From contig CALGYL010000298.1 of assembly GCA_937934775.1 (NCBI GenBank), positions 1-11,944 of the forward strand: a stretch of 11,944 nucleotides of DNA. The letters are read 5' to 3'. Of the stretch, positions 1 through 8,330 are shown piece by piece. A program made the translations under genes and the position numbers. The DNA comes from an uncultured Clostridia bacterium. GTDB taxonomy: Bacteria; Bacillota; Clostridia; Christensenellales; Aristaeellaceae. The notes beneath the pieces were generated by a model, which was given only the letters and a program-made list of their open reading frames with translations, was not told where the DNA came from and made no database searches. How positions within the stretch are numbered: the first letter of the stretch is position 1; every line of letters starts with the position of its first letter.

Positions 1-1646
1 GCTGCCCGGGCGATGGCAATCAGCTGCCGCTGACCCTGCGAGAGGTTCGCGCCGTTGCCGTACAGAACGGTGTTGTAGCCGTCCGGCAGCCTCGTAATGA
101 AGTCGGCCGCGCCGGCCAGCCTCGCGGCCTCAACGCACTCCGGATCGGTGGCGTCCAGCCTTCCATAGCGGATGTTGTCCATGACGGAACCTGTGAACAG
201 GTTGGTTTCCTGCAGCACCACGCCCAGCGACCGCCTGAGGTCAGCCTTTTTGATCTTATTGATGTTGATCCCATCGTAGCGAATCTTGCCGTCGGCGATG
301 TCGTAGAAGCGATTGATGAGGTTTGTGATGGTGGTTTTGCCCGCGCCGGTGGCGCCAACAAAGGCCACCTTCTGCCGCGGCTCCGCGTACAGCGTCACGT
401 CCGACAGAACGGGTTTTCCTTCCTCATAGGCAAAGTCCACGTCGGTCAGCCGCACATCGCCGGATAGCTTGGTGTAGGTCAGCGTTCCGTCTGTGTGGGG
501 ATGCTTCCAGGCCCACTGTCCGGTGCGCTTTTCGCTCTCGGTAATGGCGCCGTCGGGCGCGATTTCAGCGTTGACCAGCGTCACATAGCCGCCGTCCACC
601 TCGCTCTGCTCATCCATAAGCTCAAATACGCGGCTGGCGCCCGCCAGGCCCATGACCACCGCGTTGATCTGCTGGGACAGCTGGCCCACGTTGCCCGCCA
701 GCTGTTTGGTCATATTGAGGAAAGGAACCACGATGCTGATGCTCAGCGCCATCCCGGACAAGCTGAAATTGGGCGCGCCCACCAGCAAAAGGAACCCGCC
801 CGCCAGCGCCAACAGCACATACAAAAGGTTTCCGATATTGCCCAGGATGGGCATCAGCATGTTGGCGAAGCGGTTGGCCAAACGCGCGTCCTCAAAAAGC
901 GCTTCGTTGATCTGGTCGAACTGCCTTTGGCTTTCCGCCTCATGGCAGAAGACTTTCACGACCTTCTGGCCGTTCATCATCTCCTCCACAAAGCCCTCGG
1001 TCTTGCCCAGCGCCATCTGCTGCCGGACAAAGTATTTTGCGGAGTTGCCACCCACCTTTCGGGTGACCAGCACCATGACGCCAAGGCCCAGAAGCACCAG
1101 CGCCGCCAGCCAGAAGCTGAAGTACAGCATGACGGAGAACACCGTAATCACGATCACAACCGACTGTATCAGCTGCGGCAGCGACTGGGAAACCAGCTGC
1201 CGGAGTGCGTCGATGTCGTTGGTGTAGTAGCTCATCACGTCGCCGAACTTGTGGGTGTCAAAGAATTTGACCGGCAGCTTCTGCATGCCGTCAAACATCG
1301 CGCGGCGTAGCTTGTAGAGGAAGCCCTGGGTGATGTAGGCCATCATCTGGGTATAGACGATTACCGAGACGATCGAAATCACGTAAAACAGGCCCAACTG
1401 CATCACTTGGGGCACAATGGCAGCTCGAGCGGAAGTCCAGTCCCCGGTCTTGTACCACTGTTCGATGATCTCGATGATTTTTTGCATGTAGAGCGTCGGG
1501 ATCGAGCTGACCACCGCAGAGAAGATGATGCACACCGCCACCACCGGCACCAGTACCGGGAAGAACTTGAAGAGCGTCGCAATCAGCCGCTTGAATGTGC
1601 CGCGCTTGGCCCTGGGCCGCTTTCCGGTAAACTTTTTTTCAGCCAT
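1..1646 (-). CDS. ABC exporter half-transporter, catalytic-type subunit of a heterodimer (C-terminus cut off by contig start)
   Basis: Membrane subunit with fused ATPase, expected to pair with the upstream half-transporter to export drugs or other hydrophobic compounds. I translated 548 continuous codons from ATG at 1646 to the contig edge. A six-helix transmembrane region spans about residues 25-335. A long linker at about 345-395 (with TGQWAWKHPH) is of the kind I associate with clostridial YheH/LmrD/TM288-like subunits. The ATPase shows an A-loop Tyr near 407, Walker A GATGAGKTT (431-439), a Q-loop VVLQE (476-480) and signature LSQGQ (535-539). LSQGQ is the variant typical of the catalytic partner in heterodimers. 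Walker B and the switch His lie beyond the contig, so an intact catalytic site is inferred. The start overlaps the upstream stop by 8 bp (ATGGCTGA) and follows GGGGAGGAG, which implies translational coupling. The substrate is unknown. Confidence 0.93.
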   Translation of the reverse strand, partial: MAEKKFTGKRPRAKRGTFKRLIATLFKFFPVLVPVVAVCIIFSAVVSSIPTLYMQKIIEIIEQWYKTGDWTSARAAIVPQVMQLGLFYVISIVSVIVYTQMMAYITQGFLYKLRRAMFDGMQKLPVKFFDTHKFGDVMSYYTNDIDALRQLVSQSLPQLIQSVVIVITVFSVMLYFSFWLAALVLLGLGVMVLVTRKVGGNSAKYFVRQQMALGKTEGFVEEMMNGQKVVKVFCHEAESQRQFDQINEALFEDARLANRFANMLMPILGNIGNLLYVLLALAGGFLLLVGAPNFSLSGMALSISIVVPFLNMTKQLAGNVGQLSQQINAVVMGLAGASRVFELMDEQSEVDGGYVTLVNAEIAPDGAITESEKRTGQWAWKHPHTDGTLTYTKLSGDVRLTDVDFAYEEGKPVLSDVTLYAEPRQKVAFVGATGAGKTTITNLINRFYDIADGKIRYDGININKIKKADLRRSLGVVLQETNLFTGSVMDNIRYGRLDATDPECVEAARLAGAADFITRLPDGYNTVLYGNGANLSQGQRQLIAIARA

Positions 1647-3381
1647 TGCGCTCTCCTCCCCTCACCTGGGAAGAATAGACCTCGCGGTAGATTTCGTTGG
1701 CCTTCAGAAGCGCCTCATGCGTGCCTACGGCGGAAATCCTGCCGCCATCCATTACCACGACGCCGTCCGCGTCCTGCACGGAGGCCACGCGCTGGGCGAT
1801 AATGATCTTGGTGGTGTCGGGGATAAACTCCCGGAAGCCCTTCCGGATCAGCGCGTCGGTCCGGGTATCCACGGCACTTGTGGAATCGTCCAGAATCAGG
1901 ATCTTCGGTTTCTTCAGAAGCGCCCGGGCGATGCACAGCCGCTGCTTCTGTCCGCCGGACACGTTGACGCCGCCCTGCTCGATCCAGGTATCGTATCCCT
2001 TCGGGAAGGACATGACAAAGTCGTGGGCCTGTGCCAGCTTGCAGGCCTCAATCAGCTCCTCGTCGCTCGCGCTCTGGTTGCCCCAGCGCAGGTTGTCCCG
2101 GATGGTGCCGGAGAACAGCTCGTTCTTTTGCAATACCACCGCCACCTGATCGCGCAGCGCCGAAAGGTCATAGCGCCTCACGTCGATGCCGCCAACCTTG
2201 ACCACGCCCTCTGGCGCGTCGTACAGGCGGGGGATCAGCTGCACCAAAGTGGACTTCGATGAGCCTGTGCCGCCCAGTATGCCTATCGTCTGGCCGGACT
2301 TGATGCTTAGGTCGATGTTCGACAGCGCGAACCGCTCCGCGCGCATGGAATACTTGAAGCTGACGTTTTCAAAGTCGATCGAGCCGTCCGGAACCGTCTC
2401 CACCGCGTTTTCGGGGCTTGCGAGCGACGGCGTTTCGTCCAGCACTTCCACAATCCGCCGGGCGGATTCGTCCGCGATGGTGATCATCACGTAGACCATC
2501 GAAAGCATCATCAGGGACATCAGGATTTGGAAGCCGTAGGTCAGCATCGCGGAAAACTGGCCCACGTCCAGCTCCAGACCCGTCGAGCGGACGATCAGTT
2601 CCGAACCGAAGAAGAGCACGATCACCATGTTGGCGTACAGGCAAAATTGCATCAGCGGCGCGTTGAACGCCACGATGCGCTCGGCGTGGGTGAAGTCCAC
2701 GCGGATGCTCTCCGCCGCCGCGCCGAACTTCTCCTTTTCATAGTCTTCCCGGACGAAGGACTTGACCGCGCGGATGCCCCGCACGTTTTCGGCGATGGAT
2801 TCGTTCAGCTTGTCGTACCGCCGGAACACCCGCTTGAAGGTGGGCAGGGCCTTTTTGACGATCATGATGAGGCCAAATGCCAGAATGGGCACCACCGCCA
2901 CAAACATCAGCGCCAGCTTTCCGCCCATGATGTAGGCCATGATGATCGCAAACAGAAACATCAGGGGGCTGCGGACCGCGACGCGGATGATCATCATGTA
3001 GGCGTTCTGCACGTTGAATACATCGGTGGTCATGCGGGTGACCAGCGATGAGGGCGAGAACTTGTCAATGTTCTCAAACGCGAAGGCCTGGACGCGATTG
3101 TACAGGTCCTTGCGGAGGTTTTTGCCAAAGCCGCAGGACGCGGTGGCGCTGGTCGCGCCCGCCGCCGCGCCAAAGGCCAGCGACAGGCAGGCCATCAGAA
3201 ACAGGATGCCGCCGTAAATGGCGATCACCCGGAATTCACAGCCCGCCTTGATCTGGTTGACCAGCATAGCGATAATGAAGGGGATCAGGCATTCCATGAT
3301 GACTTCGCCCGTGATCAGGATGGGCGTCAGGATTGAGACTCTTTTGTACTCCCGGATGCTTTGCGCAAGCTTTTTGAGCAT
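1639..3381 (-). CDS. ABC exporter half-transporter with degenerate ATP site (580 aa)
   Basis: First subunit of the heterodimeric exporter, with an N-terminal transmembrane domain (about 15-305) and a C-terminal ATPase (about 333-575). Visible motifs are A-loop Tyr344, Walker A GGTGSSKST (370-378), Q418, signature VSGGQ (474-478) and Walker B ILILDD (494-499). The residue after the Walker B Asp is Asp499 where a catalytic Glu is usual, and the switch position is Gln530 (IIIAQRVAS) where His is usual. Both substitutions are known in the non-catalytic half of heterodimers such as TM287/288, LmrCD and BmrCD. This supports an asymmetric pair in which the downstream gene supplies the partner catalytic residues. 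The start is supported by GGGAGG about 10 nt upstream. The gene lies 70 bp after the MarR gene in the same orientation, which suggests one operon and possible drug-responsive control. The product length is normal for the family. Confidence 0.95.
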   Translation of the reverse strand: MLKKLAQSIREYKRVSILTPILITGEVIMECLIPFIIAMLVNQIKAGCEFRVIAIYGGILFLMACLSLAFGAAAGATSATASCGFGKNLRKDLYNRVQAFAFENIDKFSPSSLVTRMTTDVFNVQNAYMMIIRVAVRSPLMFLFAIIMAYIMGGKLALMFVAVVPILAFGLIMIVKKALPTFKRVFRRYDKLNESIAENVRGIRAVKSFVREDYEKEKFGAAAESIRVDFTHAERIVAFNAPLMQFCLYANMVIVLFFGSELIVRSTGLELDVGQFSAMLTYGFQILMSLMMLSMVYVMITIADESARRIVEVLDETPSLASPENAVETVPDGSIDFENVSFKYSMRAERFALSNIDLSIKSGQTIGILGGTGSSKSTLVQLIPRLYDAPEGVVKVGGIDVRRYDLSALRDQVAVVLQKNELFSGTIRDNLRWGNQSASDEELIEACKLAQAHDFVMSFPKGYDTWIEQGGVNVSGGQKQRLCIARALLKKPKILILDDSTSAVDTRTDALIRKGFREFIPDTTKIIIAQRVASVQDADGVVVMDGGRISAVGTHEALLKANEIYREVYSSQVRGGERNG

Positions 3382-3451
3382 GCCGCCGTTTCCTCCCGTT
3401 ATAAACTTTCTTTGTCCTGGCGGATCGTTTCCCCGCCGCGAAATTTGCGCT

Positions 3452-3922
3452 TCACCGCCCGCAGCATTCCTGCTCGCCCAGGTTCTTCTTCATGCGGTCG
3501 ATGTAGTCGAACAGGTTCTCGATCTCCTGGGGCGTGAACCCCGTCAGGATTTCCTTTTCCACACCCTCGGCGTAGGCGCGCATCTTCTGGGACAGCTCCA
3601 TCGCCTTGGGCAGCAGCACCAGTTTTTTCAGGCGCGCGTCGTGCGCCACGCTCTGGCGCTCGATCAGTCCCTTTTGGACCATCAGGTCCAGCACCTTGGA
3701 TACGGTGGACCGGGTGACGCCAAACGCCTCCTCCAGATCCCGCTGATAGACCGTCTTCCCCGCCCGCTGCTGATCGACCATGAAGCCGATGACCCAACGG
3801 TTGGTGCCGGTGATGCGCTCCAACACTTCCTTGTCGGGCCTGTTTGAATCAAAACGGCGCATGATCATATTGTTCAGCGAGCGGATCGCCTTGCCGACCG
3901 ACCGGTTTTTTTCCAAGCGCAT
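3452..3922 (-). CDS. MarR-family transcriptional regulator (156 aa)
   Basis: Dimeric winged-helix DNA-binding protein, probably a repressor of its own operon and of the two exporter genes after it. The helix-turn-helix is at about residues 62-87 (DLEEAFGVTRSTVSKVLDLM), followed by a wing with the family's D-x-R pattern (D95, R97) and a basic stretch. Flanking helices (about 8-50 and 107-150) would form the dimer interface. The frame stays open to an ATG at 3991. I prefer ATG 3922 because GGAG lies about 9 nt upstream, the length then fits the family, and the upstream ATG would lie inside the promoter -35 element. The C-terminus carries adjacent cysteines (C153-C154), which could be redox-active, but nothing else supports that. 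The ligand is unknown. Confidence 0.9.
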   Translation of the reverse strand: MRLEKNRSVGKAIRSLNNMIMRRFDSNRPDKEVLERITGTNRWVIGFMVDQQRAGKTVYQRDLEEAFGVTRSTVSKVLDLMVQKGLIERQSVAHDARLKKLVLLPKAMELSQKMRAYAEGVEKEILTGFTPQEIENLFDYIDRMKKNLGEQECCGR

Positions 3923-3935
3923 CCCCCTCTCCGGA

Positions 3936-3955
3936 TTTGTTGGATGTAAAACAAA
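3936..3955. promoter_or_regulatory. Candidate MarR operator in the operon leader
   Basis: Perfect 6-bp arms in the form TTTGTT-N8-AACAAA, 20 bp overall, lying between the -10 box and the ribosome site of the marR-type gene, at roughly +2 to +21 of the predicted transcript. MarR proteins commonly bind inverted repeats of this size that overlap their own promoter. Binding is inferred from position and symmetry only. Confidence 0.45.
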
Positions 3956-3963
3956 CACCCTGT

Positions 3964-3991
3964 ATTGTACCGCGGAAAATTTTAATGTCAA
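3964..3991 (-). promoter_or_regulatory. Sigma-A-type promoter of the marR-exporter operon
   Basis: On the minus strand the -35 box is TTGACA (3991-3986, perfect), the spacer is 16 bp, and the -10 box is TACAAT (3969-3964, five of six). Predicted transcription begins near 3957, giving a leader of about 35 nt. No competing promoter was seen before the exporter genes, so one transcript for all three genes is likely. Confidence 0.8.
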
Positions 3992-4176
3992 GCGGATTTA
4001 CAGGGATATTACCCGTCGTTCGAAGCATAAACCGCGCTGCGGGTTTTCGGCTGAACCCTTGGGCGGAAGGCGAGAATTGGCGCCGGACCGTATGCGTCCG
4101 GTTGTTCCCGCGCATGAAAGCGCATCGGTCAAACGCCGTCCATGGCAGGGCGGATGCGGTCCCACCCGCCAATGCC
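3992..4176. other. Divergent intergenic spacer without a recognised element
   Basis: The core of the 402-bp gap between the divergent marR-type and PAS-GGDEF-EAL genes. It holds one small hairpin (CCGGAC at 4083-4088 with GTCCGG at 4096-4101, 7-nt loop) with no T-run on either side. No convincing coding frame or riboswitch core was recognised. Confidence 0.5.
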
Positions 4177-4204
4177 TTGACAACTTCCGGCAGGATGTTA
4201 TAAT
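4177..4204 (+). promoter_or_regulatory. Perfect-consensus sigma-A promoter of the PAS-GGDEF-EAL gene
   Basis: TTGACA (4177-4182), 16-bp spacer, TATAAT (4199-4204). Both hexamers match consensus exactly. The transcript should start near 4211, leaving a leader of about 114 nt before ATG 4325. I looked for a c-di-GMP riboswitch core in that leader and did not recognise one. Such a strong promoter implies substantial constitutive transcription unless a regulator intervenes. Confidence 0.75.
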
Positions 4205-4324
4205 AATATTATCTTACGCCGTTCTGCTTTCTGGGTTGGCTGAATTGACGCCGGATCACAACGCGCCGCAGTCTGAACGGATTCCTGCGCATCTCATTCA
4301 CCCCAACATTAGGAGCAAAGCCGT

Positions 4325-6088
4325 ATGGATACGCAAGATAACGCCCCGTTATGCGGCAATCCGCCCCAGCACTTACCGGACGCGGAATTGCGTCTGCTCT
4401 TTGACAACATGATCAGCCAGTTTTCCTATTACAAAATGATCTATGATGATAACGGTCGGCCGGTTGATTATGTGTTTGTGGCCGTCAACAAAGCCTTCGA
4501 AGCGGAAACCGGCCAGAAAAGAGAGCAAATCATCGGGAAGCGGGCGCTCGAATTGTACCCGGCGACAGAACAATACTGGATTGATTTCTTCGGCAATGTT
4601 GCAAAAACCGGCATCGCCGGACACTTCAGCAACTATTCCACCGTGTTCAACAAGTGGTATGATGTCCATGCCTATTCCCCTAAGCCAGATCACGTCGCCA
4701 TCACGCTGGTCAACATCACCAATTCGGTGCGCAAACAGGAAATCATCCAACAAAAGGCAAACGAACTCAACGAAAAGCGCAAGGAAATCTACAGGCTGGC
4801 CTATCAGGATCCGATCACGAAGCTGCCCAACCGAAACCTGCTCATGGAGACCGCCGGGGGAATCATCAGCGGCGATATGAATCGGACCGAGCAGCTCGCC
4901 TTTGTTTCCATTGTGCTCGACGATTTTCCTGAAATCGACGCTTCTTACGGCAGCCTGCTCAGCGATCAGGTTTTACGGGCGATCTCCAAGCGCATGGTGG
5001 CGTGCGAATGCGAAATCTGCACCCTGTACTGCTTCAGCAGGGCCGGCTTCATCCTGTTCGTTCGGAAATATGAGGGAACCAAGCAGATCTCCACCACGGT
5101 AAACAAACTCTTAGACACCGTCAGCCAACCCATCGACATCGATGGCAATTACTTTCGTCTTTCAGCACACTGCGGGATTTCCCTCTACCCCAAACACGGC
5201 GTCAGCCTGGATCAATTGCTCACACAGGCAAACATCGCGCTGCACCGGGCAAAGCGGAGCAGCGGCAGTGCCTACGCTTTCTACAACAATTCCATGGGTC
5301 AGGATCTGCTGAACAGAAGCCGGGTGCGCAGCTACCTACGAAAGGCGCTGGACCAAAAGGAGTTTTATCTGCACTATCAGCCGCAGATATCCGGATCCAC
5401 CCGGGAGATCACCGGTTTTGAGGCGCTGATCCGCTGGAACAGCCCCGAACTGGGCCAGGTCATGCCCGGTACATTCATCCCCATCGCCGAAGAAAGCCGT
5501 TCCATCATCCCCATCGGCGAATAGGTGCTCTTCACGGCCTGCAGCGCCATCCGGGAACTGAACGAGCGCTTCCATACGCGCTATACCGTCTCCGTCAACA
5601 TCTCCGCCGTCCAGCTGCTTCAGGGTGAATTTGTGGATAGCGTTCTGGACACAGTCGAAAGGTCCGGTCTTTCGCCTGATCTTTTGGAGTTGGAAATCAC
5701 GGAATCCGTTTTCATGAGCCGGGACAATCCGCTGATCCACAAGATGAACGCGTTGAGGAACCATGGCGTCAAGTTCTCGCTGGACGATTTTGGCACCGGG
5801 TATTCGTCATTAAGCTCGCTGTATGAACTTGCCGTTTCCGTGCTCAAGATCGACAGATCCTTCATCGCGCGAAGCGACGCAAAATCCCTGACACGCCTGA
5901 TTATTGAAATGGGACACTGCCTAAACGTCGAAGTCGTCGCGGAGGGCGTCGAGACGCAGGAACAGCTGGAATTCCTGACGGATTCAAACTGCGACAAGCT
6001 GCAGGGCTACTTCATCAGCCGGCCGCTGACGTTGCCCGGCGTCGTCCAATTCATCGAAAGCTATCGCGGCCTGCCGCGTTCCCGGTAA
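4325..6088 (+). pseudogene. PAS-GGDEF-EAL c-di-GMP protein interrupted by an in-frame TAG at codon 400
   Basis: Intact, this would be a 587-aa sensor and c-di-GMP phosphodiesterase. Domains in order are PAS (about 22-135), a helical linker, GGDEF (about 158-320) and EAL (about 334-583). The GGDEF signature is replaced by SRAGF (238-242), so cyclase activity is unlikely. EAL-domain ligands are all present when the stop is ignored: E366-A-L, N425, E457, D487-D488 in DDFGTGYSS, K508, E540 and Q560. TAG at 5522-5524 falls between IPIGE and VLFTAC, where EAL proteins usually have Trp (GEWVL), so a single TGG-to-TAG change explains it. The frame is otherwise continuous. The predicted 399-aa product keeps PAS, the degenerate GGDEF and only the first part of EAL, so it should lack phosphodiesterase activity. 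ATG 4325 has AGGAG 9 nt upstream. GTG 5525 has no ribosome site, so a separate downstream protein is unlikely. A sequencing error or a true nonsense mutation both fit. Confidence 0.9.
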
Positions 6089-6180
6089 ACTTCGCGCACG
6101 GTGCCGGCGACCGGACAACCTCTGCCGGAATTTTCGGAAAGCCTTTGCCTCTGTACTTTCGGCGCCTCCCGCCATTCGTG

Positions 6181-6211
6181 AGCCGATCCTTCCGAAGGAT
6201 CGGCTTGTTTT
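6181..6211 (+). terminator. Intrinsic terminator after the PAS-GGDEF-EAL gene
   Basis: Perfect 11-bp stem (6181-6191 with 6195-6205), 3-nt loop CCG, then TGTTTT. It lies 92 bp after the stop of the plus-strand gene. No T-run follows it on the minus strand, so it acts mainly in the plus direction. Confidence 0.88.
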
Positions 6212-6299
6212 GCGACAAAAAATCGAAGGGGCGGCCTGTTGACAGCCCTCGCCGCGCGTGAATTATTCATCCGCTCCCAAAGGGGTTCAGCGCGAATAC

Positions 6300-6340
6300 G
6301 CGCCGCCCCGGTTTCCGCAAACGGGAAACCGGGGCGGCGC
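6300..6340 (-). terminator. Very stable hairpin just after the chemoreceptor stop, probable terminator
   Basis: Perfect 17-bp GC-rich stem (6300-6316 with 6324-6340) and a 7-nt loop. On the minus strand it starts 12 nt after the TAG of the chemoreceptor gene. No U-tract follows, so it is not a textbook Rho-independent terminator. It may stop transcription with help or protect the mRNA 3' end. Confidence 0.6.
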
Positions 6341-6352
6341 ACGGGAAGATTC

Positions 6353-8320
6353 CTATTTCTCCGCAAGTTTGAATTTTGAAACCTGGGTCTGCAGGGTATC
6401 GGCCTGACGGTTGAGCTCCTCGCTGGTGGAGGCGCTCTGCTGGGCTGTAGCGGAGTTCATCTGCACCACCTGAGAAACCTGAATGATGCCCTGATTGATC
6501 TGGGAGATGCCCACCGACTGTTCGCCGGACGCGGTGTTGATGTCGTGGATCAACTGCGCGACCTGGCCGATTTCCTCTCCAATGGAGGCCATCGCTTTGG
6601 CAGTCTCCTCGGCGATCTTGCGACCGTCGTTCACCTTGCGGATGGACGCTTCGATCATCTGGGTGGTCTCCTGCGCGGCGCTGGCCGAGCGCCCGGCCAG
6701 GTTGCGAACCTCCTGCGCGACGACCGCGAACCCCTTGCCGTGCTCTCCGGCGCGGGCCGCTTCCACGGCGGCGTTGAGGGCCAGAATGTTCGTCTGGAAG
6801 GCGATGTCGTCGATGATCTTGATGATTTTGGAAATGTTGGCGGAGGATTCATTGATCTGCTCCATGGCGAGGAGCATCTGCTGCATCTGCTGGTTGCCAT
6901 TTTCCGCGCTGGAGCGGGTATGGTCTGCCAGCTGATTGGCCTGACTGGCATTCGTGGCGTTCTGCTTGGTCTGCGCCGCGATCTCCTCAATGGAGGAACT
7001 GAGTTCCTCGATGGCGCTGGCCTGCTCGGTGGCGCCCTGGGCCAGTTCCTCGCTGGAGGAGGAAATCAGCTTGGCCCCGGCGGAGACTTCGTGAGACGCG
7101 GCCTTGATGCTGGCCATCAGTTCGTTCATGCTGCCATAGAGGGTGTCGAACGCCTGCGCCAGCGTTCCGATCTCATCTCCTCTGCGGACAAATGCCTCCG
7201 GAACCGGGTTGGAGAAGTCTCCGACCGCGAACTCGTTTCCTTTCGCCGCAGCCAGCCGGACCGGGAAGCTGACGGTGCGGTTGACAAGTATGGCTGTGAG
7301 GAGAATTGTAACCAGCAGCACCGCAATCAGCGTCAACACCAGCATCCAGGTGATGCGCATCGTGGTCTCAAGGACTTCGCTTACCTCAACGGCAAGGCAT
7401 AGATACCAAGGCGTCCCTGTGTTCCCGATCGTGATGGGTGTCAGCATGCGCCGGACCACCTTCCCGGTCTTGACGGACGTGCTGTCGTAGGTGTACGCGA
7501 TGCCCTGCGCGATGGCGCCCAGAATCTGTTCCACGTTAGTGGTTTCTCTATCTTTCAGGAACGTGCCGATCGCCGAGGTATCCGAGTGCATGAAGTAGAT
7601 GCCGCCGTGGGAAATGGCGTAGTAATACGCGCTGCCGTAACTCCCTTGATCCAGTTGCATCGTCTCAAGAGACGCCAGCGTGATGTCCACACCGACGACG
7701 CCGACGACCGTTCCGGCCGCATCCTTCACGGGAACGGAGAGCGTTGTAAGCAGCACGTCCTTGCCGTCGATTTTATATAGGTAGGGCTCCAGAATACTCT
7801 CCTTTCCGGAATCCTTCGCGAGCAGGTAGTAATCCCCGGCGCCCGGCGTGTCATAATCCACGCAGGGTTCCAGCACGGCTTTACCCTCCGACCAGTGCCA
7901 GTAAGGAACGAAACGGCCCGTCTGATCCGTTCCTTCAGTGTTTATGTACTGCGCGTCCATGGCGTCAAACGCGTTGGGCTCAAAGATGGCCCACACCCCC
8001 AAATACTGGGGATTATTGTTCAGAACGCCCTGCATGATGGTGCTGTACACCGCCCGGCGGTTTTGAGCGTCCAGGTTTGCGTAGTTCTGAAAGCTGTTCG
8101 CAAGCGTTCTCGCCGTCAAAAGCGGCGCATTCAACTCGGCCTGTATTGTGAATGCGTTCTTCTCCGCCAACGCTTTCAGGTTGACATTGGCATCCTGCTC
8201 CGTGGTTTGCGAAACAGTGGAAATGATCAGAACAAACGACGCCGCGAGGACAAGCACCATCGCAATGGCTACGGACAGGGTTAGCTTGACCCCCAGGTTG
8301 AGTTTCCGTTGACGCTTCAT
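6353..8320 (-). CDS. Methyl-accepting chemotaxis protein with periplasmic-type dCACHE sensor (655 aa)
   Basis: Transmembrane chemoreceptor that would signal through CheA/CheW to the flagellar motor. Layout: short basic N-terminus, first membrane helix (about 13-34), extracellular double-CACHE sensor (about 35-320), second helix (about 325-346), HAMP (about 347-400), then a long methylation and signalling coiled coil. The conserved tip DIAFQTNILALNAAVEAARA is at about 505-524, followed by AGEHGKGFAVVAQEVRNLAG. The ligand cannot be read from sequence: the sensor has a GRFVPYW segment but I did not find the full amino-acid-binding dCACHE motif. ATG 8320 is preferred because GAGGTGG lies 8 nt upstream. 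An in-frame ATG at 8338 lacks such a site. There is no CheR-tethering pentapeptide at the C-terminus (FKLAEK). It converges on the c-di-GMP gene and has its own SigD-like promoter. TAG serves as a normal stop here. Confidence 0.96.
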   Translation of the reverse strand: MKRQRKLNLGVKLTLSVAIAMVLVLAASFVLIISTVSQTTEQDANVNLKALAEKNAFTIQAELNAPLLTARTLANSFQNYANLDAQNRRAVYSTIMQGVLNNNPQYLGVWAIFEPNAFDAMDAQYINTEGTDQTGRFVPYWHWSEGKAVLEPCVDYDTPGAGDYYLLAKDSGKESILEPYLYKIDGKDVLLTTLSVPVKDAAGTVVGVVGVDITLASLETMQLDQGSYGSAYYYAISHGGIYFMHSDTSAIGTFLKDRETTNVEQILGAIAQGIAYTYDSTSVKTGKVVRRMLTPITIGNTGTPWYLCLAVEVSEVLETTMRITWMLVLTLIAVLLVTILLTAILVNRTVSFPVRLAAAKGNEFAVGDFSNPVPEAFVRRGDEIGTLAQAFDTLYGSMNELMASIKAASHEVSAGAKLISSSSEELAQGATEQASAIEELSSSIEEIAAQTKQNATNASQANQLADHTRSSAENGNQQMQQMLLAMEQINESSANISKIIKIIDDIAFQTNILALNAAVEAARAGEHGKGFAVVAQEVRNLAGRSASAAQETTQMIEASIRKVNDGRKIAEETAKAMASIGEEIGQVAQLIHDINTASGEQSVGISQINQGIIQVSQVVQMNSATAQQSASTSEELNRQADTLQTQVSKFKLAEK

Positions 8321-8330
8321 CGTTGCCACC

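Noticed and set aside
495..1310. Long plus-strand open frame rich in His, Gln and Arg
   Set aside because: It lies opposite the second exporter subunit, whose minus-strand translation carries clear ABC motifs; the plus frame has no recognisable domain. The same holds for the plus-strand frames over 2527-3051, 3218-3847 and 6545-7402.
4205..4324. c-di-GMP riboswitch in the leader of the PAS-GGDEF-EAL gene
   Set aside because: Expected from function, but no GEMM-like conserved core was recognised by eye; a covariance-model search would settle it.
5522..5524. TAG recoded to an amino acid
   Set aside because: The chemoreceptor and the peptidoglycan-binding protein both end at TAG at natural family lengths, so TAG is an ordinary stop here.
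5525..6088. Separate gene for the second half of the EAL domain starting at GTG 5525
   Set aside because: No ribosome site precedes it, it starts in the middle of a domain, and it is in frame with the upstream part, so an interrupted gene is the simpler reading.
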